In this document: positions 37,345-45,838 of the stretch, piece after piece
Numbering within the stretch: the first letter of the stretch is position 1
Layout of the letters: every line of letters starts with the position of its first letter
Assembly (NCBI GenBank): GCA_963703665.1
Contig: CAVPFB010000010.1
Coordinates: 124,001 to 188,000, forward strand
Direction: 5' to 3'
Length of the DNA: 64,000 nt
Source: AP-15 sp963703665
GTDB taxonomy: Bacteria; Pseudomonadota; Alphaproteobacteria; ATCC43930; CGMCC-115725
Notes under the pieces: model-generated
The model's input: the letters and a program-made list of their open reading frames with translations, nothing else
Databases searched by the model: none
What the model was told of the DNA's origin: nothing
Program-made: the position numbers and the translations under genes

Positions 37345-38304
37345 ATGGCTCGTTTTTTGGTGACTGGCGGTGCGGGGTTCATCGGCTCGCATCTGGTCCA
37401 GGCATTGCTCGACGACGGGCACGGCGTCAGGGTTCTCGACGACCTGTCGAGCGGCAACAGCGACAATCTTCCTCGCGCGGTCGAGTTCATCAAGGCCGAT
37501 GTTTGCGATCCCGATATCGTCGGCCGCGCCTTCGACGGCGTCGACGGCTGTTTCCACTTGGCGGCGATCGCCTCGGTCGAGCGGTGCAACCGCGAATGGC
37601 TGCGCGCCCACCAGGTCAATCTGACCGGTACGATCAATGTTTTCAACGAGGCGCGGCCGTCGCGCCGGCACGGCGAGGTTCCGGTCGTATATGCCTCCTC
37701 GGCCGCCGTTTACGGCGACCGCCACACCGCCCCGGCCGCTGAGAAGAGCCATGCCGAGCCGCTCGGCGCCTACGGCGCCGACAAGCGTGGCTGCGAGCTG
37801 CATGCGCGGGCCGCCGGCACCGCCCATGGCGTGCCGACCACCGGACTGCGCTTTTTCAACCTCTACGGACCGCGCCAGGACGCGCGTTCTCCGTATTCCG
37901 GGGTGATCGCGATCTTTATCGATCGCCTGCGGCGCGGCGAGCCGGTGGAGATCTTTGGCGACGGCCAGCAGGTCCGCGATTTCACCTTTATCGCCGATGG
38001 GGTCGCGGCGCTGCGCCGCGCGATGGCGGTGGCGAGTGTGCGCGCCCCGATCTTCAACGTCTGCACCGGCAAGGGGACGACAGTCCGCCGCCTTGCCGAG
38101 ACGGTCGCCGCGCTGTGCGGCAGCGCCCTCTCGGTCGATCAGCGCCCCCGGCGCTGCAGCGAAGTGCAGATCTCGATCGGGGATCCGTGGCACGCCGCCG
38201 AGGAACTCGGCTTTCGCGCCCGTACCGTGCTGGTCGATGGCTTGGCCACGACCCTCGAAAGCCTCGGCTCCTGCGACCGGATCGAGGCGCGGGTCGTCGC
38301 CTGA
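37345..38304 (+). CDS. NAD-dependent sugar-nucleotide epimerase/dehydratase (WbpP/GalE-like)
   Basis: A 319-residue extended SDR. The Rossmann loop VTGGAGFIGSHLVQALL is at residues 6-22; HLAAIASVERCNREW follows, then YASSAAVYGD, and the catalytic Tyr-x3-Lys in YGADKRG. RFFNLYGPRQDARSPYSGVI and EIFGDGQQVRDFTFI place it near UDP-GlcNAc/UDP-Glc 4-epimerases of the WbpP/VipB type. It probably supplies a UDP-hexose for the same polysaccharide as wecBC. The ATG is at 37345. Confidence 0.88.
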   Translation: MARFLVTGGAGFIGSHLVQALLDDGHGVRVLDDLSSGNSDNLPRAVEFIKADVCDPDIVGRAFDGVDGCFHLAAIASVERCNREWLRAHQVNLTGTINVFNEARPSRRHGEVPVVYASSAAVYGDRHTAPAAEKSHAEPLGAYGADKRGCELHARAAGTAHGVPTTGLRFFNLYGPRQDARSPYSGVIAIFIDRLRRGEPVEIFGDGQQVRDFTFIADGVAALRRAMAVASVRAPIFNVCTGKGTTVRRLAETVAALCGSALSVDQRPRRCSEVQISIGDPWHAAEELGFRARTVLVDGLATTLESLGSCDRIEARVVA

Positions 38305-38456
38305 GCCGGCCGCCCGCCGCCGGCCCGGCCGGCTGTCAAATCGAATAATCGCCCGGTGGTGTCTACTGAGACACTACCGATCGCCTTCCGGGCCGGCGCC
38401 ATGCAAATCTCGGCACGGCGGACATTCGGGTCCGCGCGACGTTCGGGCCGGGCTGG

Positions 38457-39248
38457 TTAGGCCTGTCGCCGCGTGCGCCGGCTGCCGATCGCAACGGCCG
38501 ACCGAGCCATATCGGTTTGGGCGATCTCCCGACTGGCGTAGTGCCACAACAAGCTGGCCTCCTCCCGCGACCGCCGGGTCAGATCGACGAGACGCGCCAG
38601 GCATGGCTGGCGCAATCCATGATGCTCGACGAGACCGCCGAGCGGTTCGAACATCAGCCCGAGCCGGAACAACAGCCGAAGCAGCGCTGGTTCCATCATC
38701 GCCGCCAGATGGGTGATGCCATGTTCCAGGCAGATGCCGAGAATCGCCCGCAGCAAACCGAAGGTGATGAACGGCATCAGCCGCCTGTCGCCCGCCGCCC
38801 GACCGGCAAGGGGGCGTGAGAAGCCGGCTTCGGCATATTGCCCGTCGCCATGCCGCCGGCGGAAATTTTTGGAAACGGCAAAGCGGGACACCTCGGCGAC
38901 CAGATGTCGCGGCAACGGCCCGAGCCGCAGCCGGACAACCGGATCCGAGGTTCGCTCGATCGGCAGCGGCTGGCGCCGCTCGTCGAGCAACGGCATGATC
39001 AGCCGCACCGTGCCCGCCGCGACGCCGCTCAGGCGGTGCAGCAAGAGAGCATGCGCCGAGCGGTTGTCGTCCTCGTCGATCTCGCGTCCGTCGCCGCATC
39101 GGTCTGCGTCCTCAAATCGGTTTTCGACGCAGTAAACCTGATAGCGCAGGCGATAGGCGAGATCGAGCTGTTCGGGAGTGGTGGCGCGGACGACCTCGAA
39201 ATACCGGTCGTAGCAGGCAACGAAATCCGCCATTCCGTCGACCGTCAT
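38457..39248 (-). CDS. PEP-CTERM/exosortase-associated acyltransferase (TIGR03694-like), copy 1
   Basis: A 263-residue protein of the GNAT-like family related to N-acyl amino acid synthases (FeeM) and LuxI-type enzymes. It reads PEQLDLAYRLRYQVYCVENRFED, then HALLLHRLSGVAAGTVRLIMPL, LVAEVSRFAVSKNFRRRH, LMPFITFGLLRAILGICLEHGITHLAAMMEPALLRLLFRLG split over conserved blocks, and EHHGLRQPCLARL. The LRYQVYC, GTVRL and EVSRFAVSK elements define the group found beside exosortase loci. Such enzymes probably join an acyl-ACP chain to an amine. A second copy is at 44237-45067. Product unknown. Confidence 0.85.
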   Translation of the reverse strand: MTVDGMADFVACYDRYFEVVRATTPEQLDLAYRLRYQVYCVENRFEDADRCGDGREIDEDDNRSAHALLLHRLSGVAAGTVRLIMPLLDERRQPLPIERTSDPVVRLRLGPLPRHLVAEVSRFAVSKNFRRRHGDGQYAEAGFSRPLAGRAAGDRRLMPFITFGLLRAILGICLEHGITHLAAMMEPALLRLLFRLGLMFEPLGGLVEHHGLRQPCLARLVDLTRRSREEASLLWHYASREIAQTDMARSAVAIGSRRTRRQA

Positions 39249-39452
39249 TCGCGTTTACCCGAAATCGATGGCCGCCCTCCCCGCCGTGACCTTGGCGCAA
39301 AGGAATAAACAATTCGCTACGGCCGGTGCGCCTGCCCGGCGACCGGACCACCGCGGCGATCGGCTGGCCGGCTCGACCGCCCGCTGCACCACAGCAACGC
39401 GGCGCCAACAAGCAGCGCGGCACCAAAGCATCGTGCCGGGCCGAATTTCGGG

Positions 39453-41111
39453 TCAGGAAGCGGGTCGGTCGGGAGGCGTGGATTGCCCGAGGCGCGCGTA
39501 TCGTCCGGGGGCGATGATGCCGGCCGGGTCGACGGCCGACTTGATCGCCGCCGCGAGGTCCCAGCAGGGCGCCTCAAACCCGGTCAGCCAATCCATCGCC
39601 TGGATGCTCAAGCGGTATGGTAGAAAGCCCTCGCGCCGACCGCCCTCCAACAAAGCGCGATAACACGATTGGGCGCGCCCCGCCTCACTCGGCTCGCGGC
39701 GGTCGAACAGCAGCGGCACCGAGCTGTCGAAACAGCGCTCGGAGAGGCTGGTCAGGGTGATCAGCGGCTCGATGCCATGCGCGGCGCAGATCTCGCCGAC
39801 CATGGCGACATAGCGCGCGACGCGCTCGGAATTCATCGGCACCAGCGGCGGATACCAGATCAGGCCGCAGCCGTCGCGGGCAGGGTCCAATTCGGCGCCT
39901 GCGGCCGGGATCGCTGATTTCCAGTAGGCGAGCGGCAGCGCAACCTGGCTCGGCCTGCCCTCGATCAGCTGCATCGCCGCAGCGAGCGTGCGCGCCCGAT
40001 TGGCCAGAGGGCCGTGGCGCAGGTGCGGCACATGGCCGATCCAGCGGTGCAGACGCGCCGCCGAGCCGGGAGTCAGAAAGGTCAGCCGGCCCACTATCGG
40101 CCGCAATATCCGGCGCACGACACGGCGCGCGGCGCGGACGATTTCGGCAGTGCCGTAGAGCGCGCCGAACCCGGTCCACGCCATGAGCCGGTGCTGCGCG
40201 GCGATCTCGGCGACGACCTCGCCCGGCAGAATGCCGTTGCTCCCGACCCTATCGCTCGGATACCGCACGCTCATCGCCAGCATGCGCCGGCTGTTCATCA
40301 GGTTGACCGAGCCGGCAACGCCGCCGAGGTCGCGCAGCACCCGCCGCACGGCCGGCACCGCCGCCGTAAGCCCGTCCTCCCGCTCGATCCCGAACAGAAA
40401 GGCCTCGATGCGCGCGGGCCTGGCGGCGAGCGCGATCGTCATCCGGGTGACGACGGCAAGGTTGCTTTGCGCGAAGAGCCCGTCGAGATAGGGCCCGACA
40501 CCCCATTTGAATGCGCGGTCGACAGCCGTCCCGCCGAGTTCGCTCAGCGCCGAGCGGTAGATCCGGCCGTCGGGCAGCACCGCCTCGAGCGCGGTGACCG
40601 CGGCGGTGTGGTCGGCATGGGGGGTGATGCCGTAGCCGCGCTCCAAGGCGTTGCCGACCAGGCTGCAAGCAGGGCCGCCGCCGGTCACCGGCACCATAAA
40701 CGGCAGATGGTTTTTTTCGAGAAAATCGTGCAGGGCGCGCTGGGTGACCCCGGGCTCAACGGTGATGAGGCCGGCTTCGGCGTCGACGTCGACAATCCGG
40801 TCGAGGCCGGACAGGTCGAGGACGACGCAGCCGTCGCTCACCGGCACCGAACCGCCGTATCCCCAATTATGGCCGGTGCTGATCGGGTAGAGCGGCACCG
40901 CGTATTGCCGCGCGACGCCGAGAATGGCGACGATGTCATCCACCGACCGCGGGCGCAGCGCCGCCGGAATTGCCCGCTCGATGCCGGTCGTGCAGAGGCC
41001 GTAGCGCTGCTGCGCCGCCGGGCCATCGAGCACCGCCGCCTCGCCGAGCCCAGCCCGCCACGCCTGCAGCGCCGCGACCAGATTTTGTCGATTACGCCGC
41101 TGCTCAGCCAA
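39453..41111 (-). CDS. FAD-binding oxidoreductase, PCMH/VAO type
   Basis: A 552-residue flavoenzyme. The N-terminal half is a PCMH-type FAD domain: PLYPISTGHNWGYGGS, CVVLDLSGLDRIVDVD, ITVEPGVTQRALHDFL, and GNALERGYGITPHADH. The C-terminal half resembles the 4-cresol dehydrogenase/vanillyl-alcohol oxidase cap domain, ending SAVDPAGIIAPGRYARL. These enzymes oxidise para-substituted phenols or related alcohols and amines. It lies between the acyltransferase and PEP-CTERM genes on the same strand, so a role in modifying an acylated product is possible but is only inference. Confidence 0.88.
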   Translation of the reverse strand: MAEQRRNRQNLVAALQAWRAGLGEAAVLDGPAAQQRYGLCTTGIERAIPAALRPRSVDDIVAILGVARQYAVPLYPISTGHNWGYGGSVPVSDGCVVLDLSGLDRIVDVDAEAGLITVEPGVTQRALHDFLEKNHLPFMVPVTGGGPACSLVGNALERGYGITPHADHTAAVTALEAVLPDGRIYRSALSELGGTAVDRAFKWGVGPYLDGLFAQSNLAVVTRMTIALAARPARIEAFLFGIEREDGLTAAVPAVRRVLRDLGGVAGSVNLMNSRRMLAMSVRYPSDRVGSNGILPGEVVAEIAAQHRLMAWTGFGALYGTAEIVRAARRVVRRILRPIVGRLTFLTPGSAARLHRWIGHVPHLRHGPLANRARTLAAAMQLIEGRPSQVALPLAYWKSAIPAAGAELDPARDGCGLIWYPPLVPMNSERVARYVAMVGEICAAHGIEPLITLTSLSERCFDSSVPLLFDRREPSEAGRAQSCYRALLEGGRREGFLPYRLSIQAMDWLTGFEAPCWDLAAAIKSAVDPAGIIAPGRYARLGQSTPPDRPAS

Positions 41112-41231
41112 CTTTATCGATGACGGAGAGTTTTACATGGCCAGGACACAGCCGCCGCACCCGCCCTGTCCGCCGATGTCGATCAGGCAGAAGCGGAGAA
41201 CTGACGTTAGCAGCTAGGCTGCGACACGCTG

Positions 41232-41260
41232 CCGCGGCGGATAAGGGGCCTCCGCCGCGG
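41232..41260. repeat. Perfect hairpin between PEP-CTERM and oxidoreductase genes
   Basis: CCGCGGCGGA and TCCGCCGCGG form a 10-bp perfect stem with a 9-base loop, about 45 bases after the PEP-CTERM stop in the direction of transcription. No T-run follows, so termination would need Rho or the hairpin may only protect the mRNA end. Confidence 0.5.
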
Positions 41261-41305
41261 ACAGCCTTCTGTAAAGAAATCCGACGGCGCGTTGGCCGCG
41301 GATCA

Positions 41306-42247
41306 CTATTTGCGCCAGCGGCACCACGCGAAGGTGCCGAACCCCAAAAGGGCGGTTCCCAGCAACGCCAGCGAGGCCGGCTCCGGAACGGGCGCGGCAC
41401 GGCCGGGATCGCTGCTCAGCAATCCGATGATATCGGTGCCGGGGATGGTCCAAGCGGTGGCGCCGCCGTGGGCGAAGCTGTTGCTCAGCCGAACGTCGGG
41501 AGTGTCGGGCAGCGGGTCGTTATTGGGATCCAGCGTAAAGAAGTTGTCATTGAGCGCCGCACTCCACAGACCAGGGTCAGAAGTATCGACCGAGAGATAG
41601 CTTTGGGCTGTCCCGTCGGTGGTTATCGGATTTACCGGCGATACGATCGTGGTCTTGGTGTCGGCCGCGGTGTTCGCCCCATAAACGAAGTCGAGACGGG
41701 CCAAGAATGTGCAGTTTGCTGTGTTGGTCGCGCAGGTGAATCCGGTGTATTGGCTCTGCGAGGTGCGCTTGACCAGGTTGGAGGCGCTGGTTATCTCGTT
41801 GCCTACGCTCTGGTTGGTGCCGGTAATGCCGTACAGGTCGAGGACGCCGCCCGAGGCGGTGGACGGATTCCCTAAAGTATCCAAATGAACGCCATAGAAG
41901 ATTCCGAGGATTTGCTCGCCGCCATTCTGCCCGTCAACAAAGACCGTCGGCGTGCTCGCTTGGATATCGGAGCCAACGGGGCTTTCAACAACACCGGTCT
42001 GAATGCTCGAAATCTGGACTATGCCCCAGTTCCCTTCGGTTCCGGTGGTGTTGATGGCCGAATAAGGCGTTGAGTTGTTCGGTCCGGTTATGTCATTGGC
42101 GGCGGCAATCTGCTCATCGTCGTTGAGGTGCAGCAAGATGGGCCCGGTCGGCGCGGCCACGAAAGGGTCGGCGTTGGCCAACCGGCCGCCGGCCAGCAGG
42201 GCGACCGCCAGTGTCGTTCCTGCCAGGAGATGTCGCTGTCTGATCAT
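41306..42247 (-). CDS. PEP-CTERM-anchored secreted protein
   Basis: A 313-residue exported protein. The N-terminus (MIRQRHLLAGTTLAVALLAG) is a Sec signal peptide. The last 26 residues are the PEP-CTERM tag: VPEPASLALLGTALLGF, a hydrophobic helix, then a basic end (WCRWRK). This tag directs cutting by an exosortase (XrtA/EpsH type), absent from this window. The mature part is rich in Asn, Thr, Ser and Gly, with two Cys in FTCATNTANCTF, typical of surface proteins of this class. A GTG lies one codon before the chosen ATG. A sigma-54 promoter is upstream. Confidence 0.92.
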   Translation of the reverse strand: MIRQRHLLAGTTLAVALLAGGRLANADPFVAAPTGPILLHLNDDEQIAAANDITGPNNSTPYSAINTTGTEGNWGIVQISSIQTGVVESPVGSDIQASTPTVFVDGQNGGEQILGIFYGVHLDTLGNPSTASGGVLDLYGITGTNQSVGNEITSASNLVKRTSQSQYTGFTCATNTANCTFLARLDFVYGANTAADTKTTIVSPVNPITTDGTAQSYLSVDTSDPGLWSAALNDNFFTLDPNNDPLPDTPDVRLSNSFAHGGATAWTIPGTDIIGLLSSDPGRAAPVPEPASLALLGTALLGFGTFAWCRWRK

Positions 42248-42287
42248 CACGTCCCCGCTATGGGTTTACCATACCATAGACCTGTAC

Positions 42288-42303
42288 AGCACAAATCGTG
42301 CCA
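42288..42303 (-). promoter_or_regulatory. Sigma-54 (RpoN) promoter of the PEP-CTERM gene
   Basis: On the minus strand the bases are TGGCACGATTTGTGCT, against the consensus TGGCACG-N4-TTGCA. The -24 GG and -12 GC are at the right distance. It lies about 40 bases upstream of the start codon, leaving room for a transcription start near 42275. PEP-CTERM genes in several species are under RpoN with the PrsK/PrsR regulators, which supports the call. Confidence 0.75.
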
Positions 42304-42436
42304 GCTCTGGCCGGAACAAGAAAACGCATATAGTGTCAATAACATACGGGATCACGGCCGTTAGAGGCTCGCGATAATTCGGGCAGGCTGTAAAGTTTAC
42401 CGACGAATTGATGCAACCGGTCATGAGATCGTTGTC

Positions 42437-43420
42437 TCAGCATCGCCATGGTCGCCGGCCTCCGGCCGGGTTTCGCGGCTTTCGACGGAACAGCAGCGCC
42501 AGCAGCTGCGCCTCCCGACGCAGCGCCGGTGCCAGATCCCGGTCTTCGACCCACTGCCCGAGGTCCGCAGCTGCGAGCGGTTCGGTCCAATGAATCTGGT
42601 AAAGCGGCAGTAGCCTCGACTGCGCGCCATGAAAGCCGAGCGGCAAGGTTTCGCGCAGTGCCGCGCCAAGCTCCGCGAAGCTCCAGGAGGCGCACAGCGA
42701 ATTGCGGGAATCCTCGCGAAAAGCCGGGCTCGCACCAGGTGTAAAAATTTCCGGCACCTCCTCGGCGGTACGCCACCGACGCGGCCGCGCGTGGTCGAAA
42801 ATCCACAGCGCCGCACGGTCTGCATCGATCGTGGCGGCGATTTCGCGCAGGCAGGCGAGCAGGTCGTCGCGGGCCGCCAGATGATGCAGCGAAAAGATGC
42901 TGCTGACGAGGTCGGCGCGACCCGGCGCCAGCTTGCGGCACTCGCGCATGTCGCCATGGATCAGCCGAACCCTGCCCTCAAGCCCGGCGCGGGCGAGATG
43001 GTTCTGCCCGACACGCACCATCTCCGGCGCGAAATCGACGCCGGTGATGCGCAGGTCGGGCCGGCGCGCGGCCAAATAAGCGAGAAACCGGCCGGTGCCG
43101 CACCCGAGATCAATGACGTGCGCCCCGCCAGGGGCCATGCCGCCGATCGACAGCGCGTTGAAATAATAGATCGGCAACAGAGCGAGAGCCCCCTGCTCGT
43201 CAAAGCCGGCGATGCTCTCGGCAAAGTCCATCGTGGCGCTCGGCTCGGGGGTTCGCGGCAAGCTCCGCGGCAGGCTGGCTTCCCGCACCATCAGCCGAAG
43301 CATCCGAAACGCTTTCGATAACGCTTTCGATCCTGGGCTGACCGCCTCGGCGTTCCGTTGCTGCGCCGCTGTTGGCAAGAATCTTCTCCCTGGGTAAATG
43401 GCAGGCTCGATGTTTTCCAA
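42437..43420 (-). CDS. Class I SAM-dependent methyltransferase
   Basis: Up to 327 residues. Motif I, the AdoMet-binding loop, is VIDLGCGTGRFLAYLA; motif II region ITGVDFAPEMVRVGQ and RLIHGDMRE; then DLVSSIFSLHHL. The start is unclear: the longest frame opens with TTG at 43420, but an ATG near 43303 or later would still keep the whole fold. The first 80 residues are not conserved-looking. It is the last of three minus-strand genes after acyltransferase copy 2 and the membrane protein. Acceptor unknown. Confidence 0.85.
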   Translation of the reverse strand: MENIEPAIYPGRRFLPTAAQQRNAEAVSPGSKALSKAFRMLRLMVREASLPRSLPRTPEPSATMDFAESIAGFDEQGALALLPIYYFNALSIGGMAPGGAHVIDLGCGTGRFLAYLAARRPDLRITGVDFAPEMVRVGQNHLARAGLEGRVRLIHGDMRECRKLAPGRADLVSSIFSLHHLAARDDLLACLREIAATIDADRAALWIFDHARPRRWRTAEEVPEIFTPGASPAFREDSRNSLCASWSFAELGAALRETLPLGFHGAQSRLLPLYQIHWTEPLAAADLGQWVEDRDLAPALRREAQLLALLFRRKPRNPAGGRRPWRC

Positions 43421-43473
43421 AGCGGGCGTAGATTTCTTTTACAGGTCTGCAGCCGGGCGCCCGGTCTCCTTCA

Positions 43474-44244
43474 TTAACGTAGGCGATCGAGCGCCGGCAG
43501 GAAAAGGCGGCGGGTGAACAGGCCGACGCCGGCCCACATCGGCACAAACCACAGCGGCACGCCGCCGAGGGGTGCGGCCGGATATTCCCATTGCCCGGTG
43601 CCGACCCCGACATATTCGATTACCGCGCCGACCACGACCATATAGCCGGCATATTTGAAATCCGCGCGCTCGCGGAACCAGCCGAGGCCCGCGGCCACGA
43701 TCGCCGCCGAGGCGATCAGCAACCCCCCCGGGTCGCGGATCGCCGAGAACGCCGCGGCAAACAGCGCGACCAGCAGCAGGGTCGCGATCGGCTGGAAGCG
43801 CGGCGGCCGGCCGCCGACAAAGCGGATCGTGTGCAGCGTGTAGTAGCCCCACATCAAGAATTCGTAGACCGGCATTCCGAGAAAATCGGGATGATCGAAC
43901 CGGAACACCCCGTTGCGCAGCGCACCGCTGTTGGCGACGACGAAAATCGCGTCGACGCCGAGCATGACCACGAGCTCGGCGCGCGACAGGCGGCGAAAGC
44001 CGATCGCCCAGACCGCCAGCAGCACCGCGAGCTTGGCGAAATTGTCGGGCACCCAGCCGATCGCCGCCGCGGTTGCCAGCAGCTGCAGCAGCAACAGCGC
44101 ATGGACCGCCGCTCGCCGGGCGTCCGGGCGAAACGGCCAATAAATAAATTCCGCTTCCAGCCGAAGAGCGGAGCGGCAGCTCGCGGCTGTTCGCGTCTCG
44201 GCGCGCCGGATGGTCGGTGCCGCCGAGCGCTTTCGGTCAGGCAT
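43474..44244 (-). CDS. Polytopic membrane protein of unknown function
   Basis: A 256-residue protein with about seven or eight hydrophobic helices, for example AVHALLLLQLLATAAAIGWV, LLLVALFAAAFSAI and LLIASAAIVAAGLGWF. Between helices it has EFLMWGYYTLHTIRFVGG and IEYVGVGTGQWEYPAAPLG, with conserved-looking Glu, Trp and Tyr that could line an active site. I do not recognise the family. The start overlaps the end of acyltransferase copy 2 by 8 bases, so they are almost certainly translated together. Confidence 0.8.
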   Translation of the reverse strand: MPDRKRSAAPTIRRAETRTAASCRSALRLEAEFIYWPFRPDARRAAVHALLLLQLLATAAAIGWVPDNFAKLAVLLAVWAIGFRRLSRAELVVMLGVDAIFVVANSGALRNGVFRFDHPDFLGMPVYEFLMWGYYTLHTIRFVGGRPPRFQPIATLLLVALFAAAFSAIRDPGGLLIASAAIVAAGLGWFRERADFKYAGYMVVVGAVIEYVGVGTGQWEYPAAPLGGVPLWFVPMWAGVGLFTRRLFLPALDRLR

Positions 44245-45067
44245 ACGCCGCGGCCGGCGCCGCCGGTATTTGCCGAGAGCGGGCGGTGATGATCTCCCCG
44301 AGTTCGGGATGACACTCCTTGATGCTGGCGATCAGGTGCTCCATGACCGCCCAGCCCGGTTGGCGCAGCCCGTGATGGTCGACCAGCTTGCCGAGCGGGT
44401 GGAACGCGATACCCAGCCGCCGCAGCAGCCGCAGCAGCGCCGGCTCCATCATGGCGACGATATGGGTCATCTCGCTTCGCGCGCTCATCATCACGACGGC
44501 GCGAATGAGCCCAAAGGTCATCAGCTGCAGCGCTGGCCCGTGGCCGCCGGCGGCGACCGGCCCGCGGCCCGCCCTCGTCCGCCAACCCGCCTCGAACCGC
44601 GTGCGAAACGCCTTGGCGACGGCAAACCGGGACACCTCGGCGGTGGTTTCGAGCGGCAGCCCGGCGCCGTGCAGCCGGCCGGCGCCGATCAGCTTGAACA
44701 CCGGAAGCTCGCAGCCACGGCGCGGCAGGATCAACCGCACGGTGCCCACCGCCGAACCGTTCGCGCGATCGAGCAGCAGCGAGTGCAGCGACCGAGATTC
44801 CTCTCCATCCCGCTCGCGGCCGTCGGGAAAGGCAGCGGCCTCCTCGAAGCCCCGCTCGAGGCAGTAGACTTGAAACCGCAGGCGAAAGGCCCTATCGAGA
44901 AGCTCCGCGGAATTGGCCGGGACGACGGCCAAGCAGCGTTTGAACAGACCGATCGTGTCGCGCTCGGAGGTCGAACCGTTGTCGCCGTGGGCTCGCCCCG
45001 GCGGCGAGAGACGGAGGACCGGTTGCCGCGCCAACCTCCCGGCGCGGATCGACGCGATCGATTGCAT
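44237..45067 (-). CDS. PEP-CTERM/exosortase-associated acyltransferase (TIGR03694-like), copy 2
   Basis: A 276-residue paralog of the protein at 38457-39248. From ATG 45065-45067 (ribosome site AGGGAG) it reads MQSIASIRAGRLARQ, then LLDRAFRLRFQVYCLERGFEE, SLLLDRANGSAVGTVRLILP, TTAEVSRFAVAKAFRTRFE, LMTFGLIRAVVMMS, MMEPALLRLLRRLGIAFHPLG and DHHGLRQPGWAVMEHL. The shared RFQVYC, GTVRLI, EVSRFAV and MMEPALLRLL blocks show descent from one ancestor. It opens a likely three-gene operon with the membrane protein and the methyltransferase. Acyl donor and acceptor are unknown. Confidence 0.87.
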   Translation of the reverse strand: MQSIASIRAGRLARQPVLRLSPPGRAHGDNGSTSERDTIGLFKRCLAVVPANSAELLDRAFRLRFQVYCLERGFEEAAAFPDGRERDGEESRSLHSLLLDRANGSAVGTVRLILPRRGCELPVFKLIGAGRLHGAGLPLETTAEVSRFAVAKAFRTRFEAGWRTRAGRGPVAAGGHGPALQLMTFGLIRAVVMMSARSEMTHIVAMMEPALLRLLRRLGIAFHPLGKLVDHHGLRQPGWAVMEHLIASIKECHPELGEIITARSRQIPAAPAAAYA

Positions 45068-45838
45068 CGGCAATACTCCCTGTGCGGCGTGCTTGATGTC
45101 GGTTTCGCAGCTTGATGGTGGGTAGGGCCGAACGTGCCGTCCTCGGCTCGGTGGACTTGCCGCGTTGCACGGCAGGCGCAAGATGCTGGCGCATTACGAG
45201 CGGTCATGGTGTCGGGGCGGCACGGCAGCGGCGGGTGCGGATCTGGTTGCCTTCGCGGCCTCCCAACCGCAGCACCTATATTGTCCCCGATATTCAATCG
45301 GACGTTTGGTGGACCGTCAAGCGCGACGCGGCCCAAATGGCTTGTCTCGGGCCCGGGACACGAAATGTTCACGACCGCAAATTCGAAAATGACGGGATTC
45401 AAAGCCGCGTCGCGTCGCGTGCGCGCCGGTCGGCGCGATCGTCGGCCTGCTCCCGATCCTCACTGCTCTCCCTGATCGGCGCGTCGCGATGACGATGGCG
45501 GGCGTTGGTTTTGCGTTTTTTCCGCCGGAACACGCGAGGCTAGGCGTCAGCGCGTCATAGGAATGTCCCGACGTCAGCCTCCAAGGCGTCAATTTTCGGG
45601 CGCTCTCCCTCCGATCCCAGTTTTGCAGCCGGAATGGCCGTGGCGGCGATGCCGCGTGCGACCCCGCCGGCTCGTCTCCAGCCTTTAGCTGCTTCGGCTC
45701 GAAATCGGTATCGAAGTTCGTCGGCCAATTCGCGAGCACGGGCCGGACCGTGGCGGCCCGGCCCCGTGCCGATCCGGCGCTGGTGCCTTGCACCGCACCA
45801 AGTCGTCCACACATGACGGCTTTTGGGAAACGGCGATC
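45068..45838. other. Intergenic region upstream of two divergent units
   Basis: About 770 bases between acyltransferase copy 2 (minus) and the ABC1 kinase (plus). Several open frames occur on both strands, none with a recognisable pattern. It must hold the promoter of the acyltransferase operon; no good sigma-54 site was found there. Its right end has a GC-rich stretch (CGGGCCGGACCGTGGCGGCC). Confidence 0.35.

Noticed and set aside
37112..37363. 83-residue plus-strand frame overlapping the epimerase start
   Set aside because: No ribosome site, TTG start, no family pattern, and it overlaps a well-supported start in another frame.
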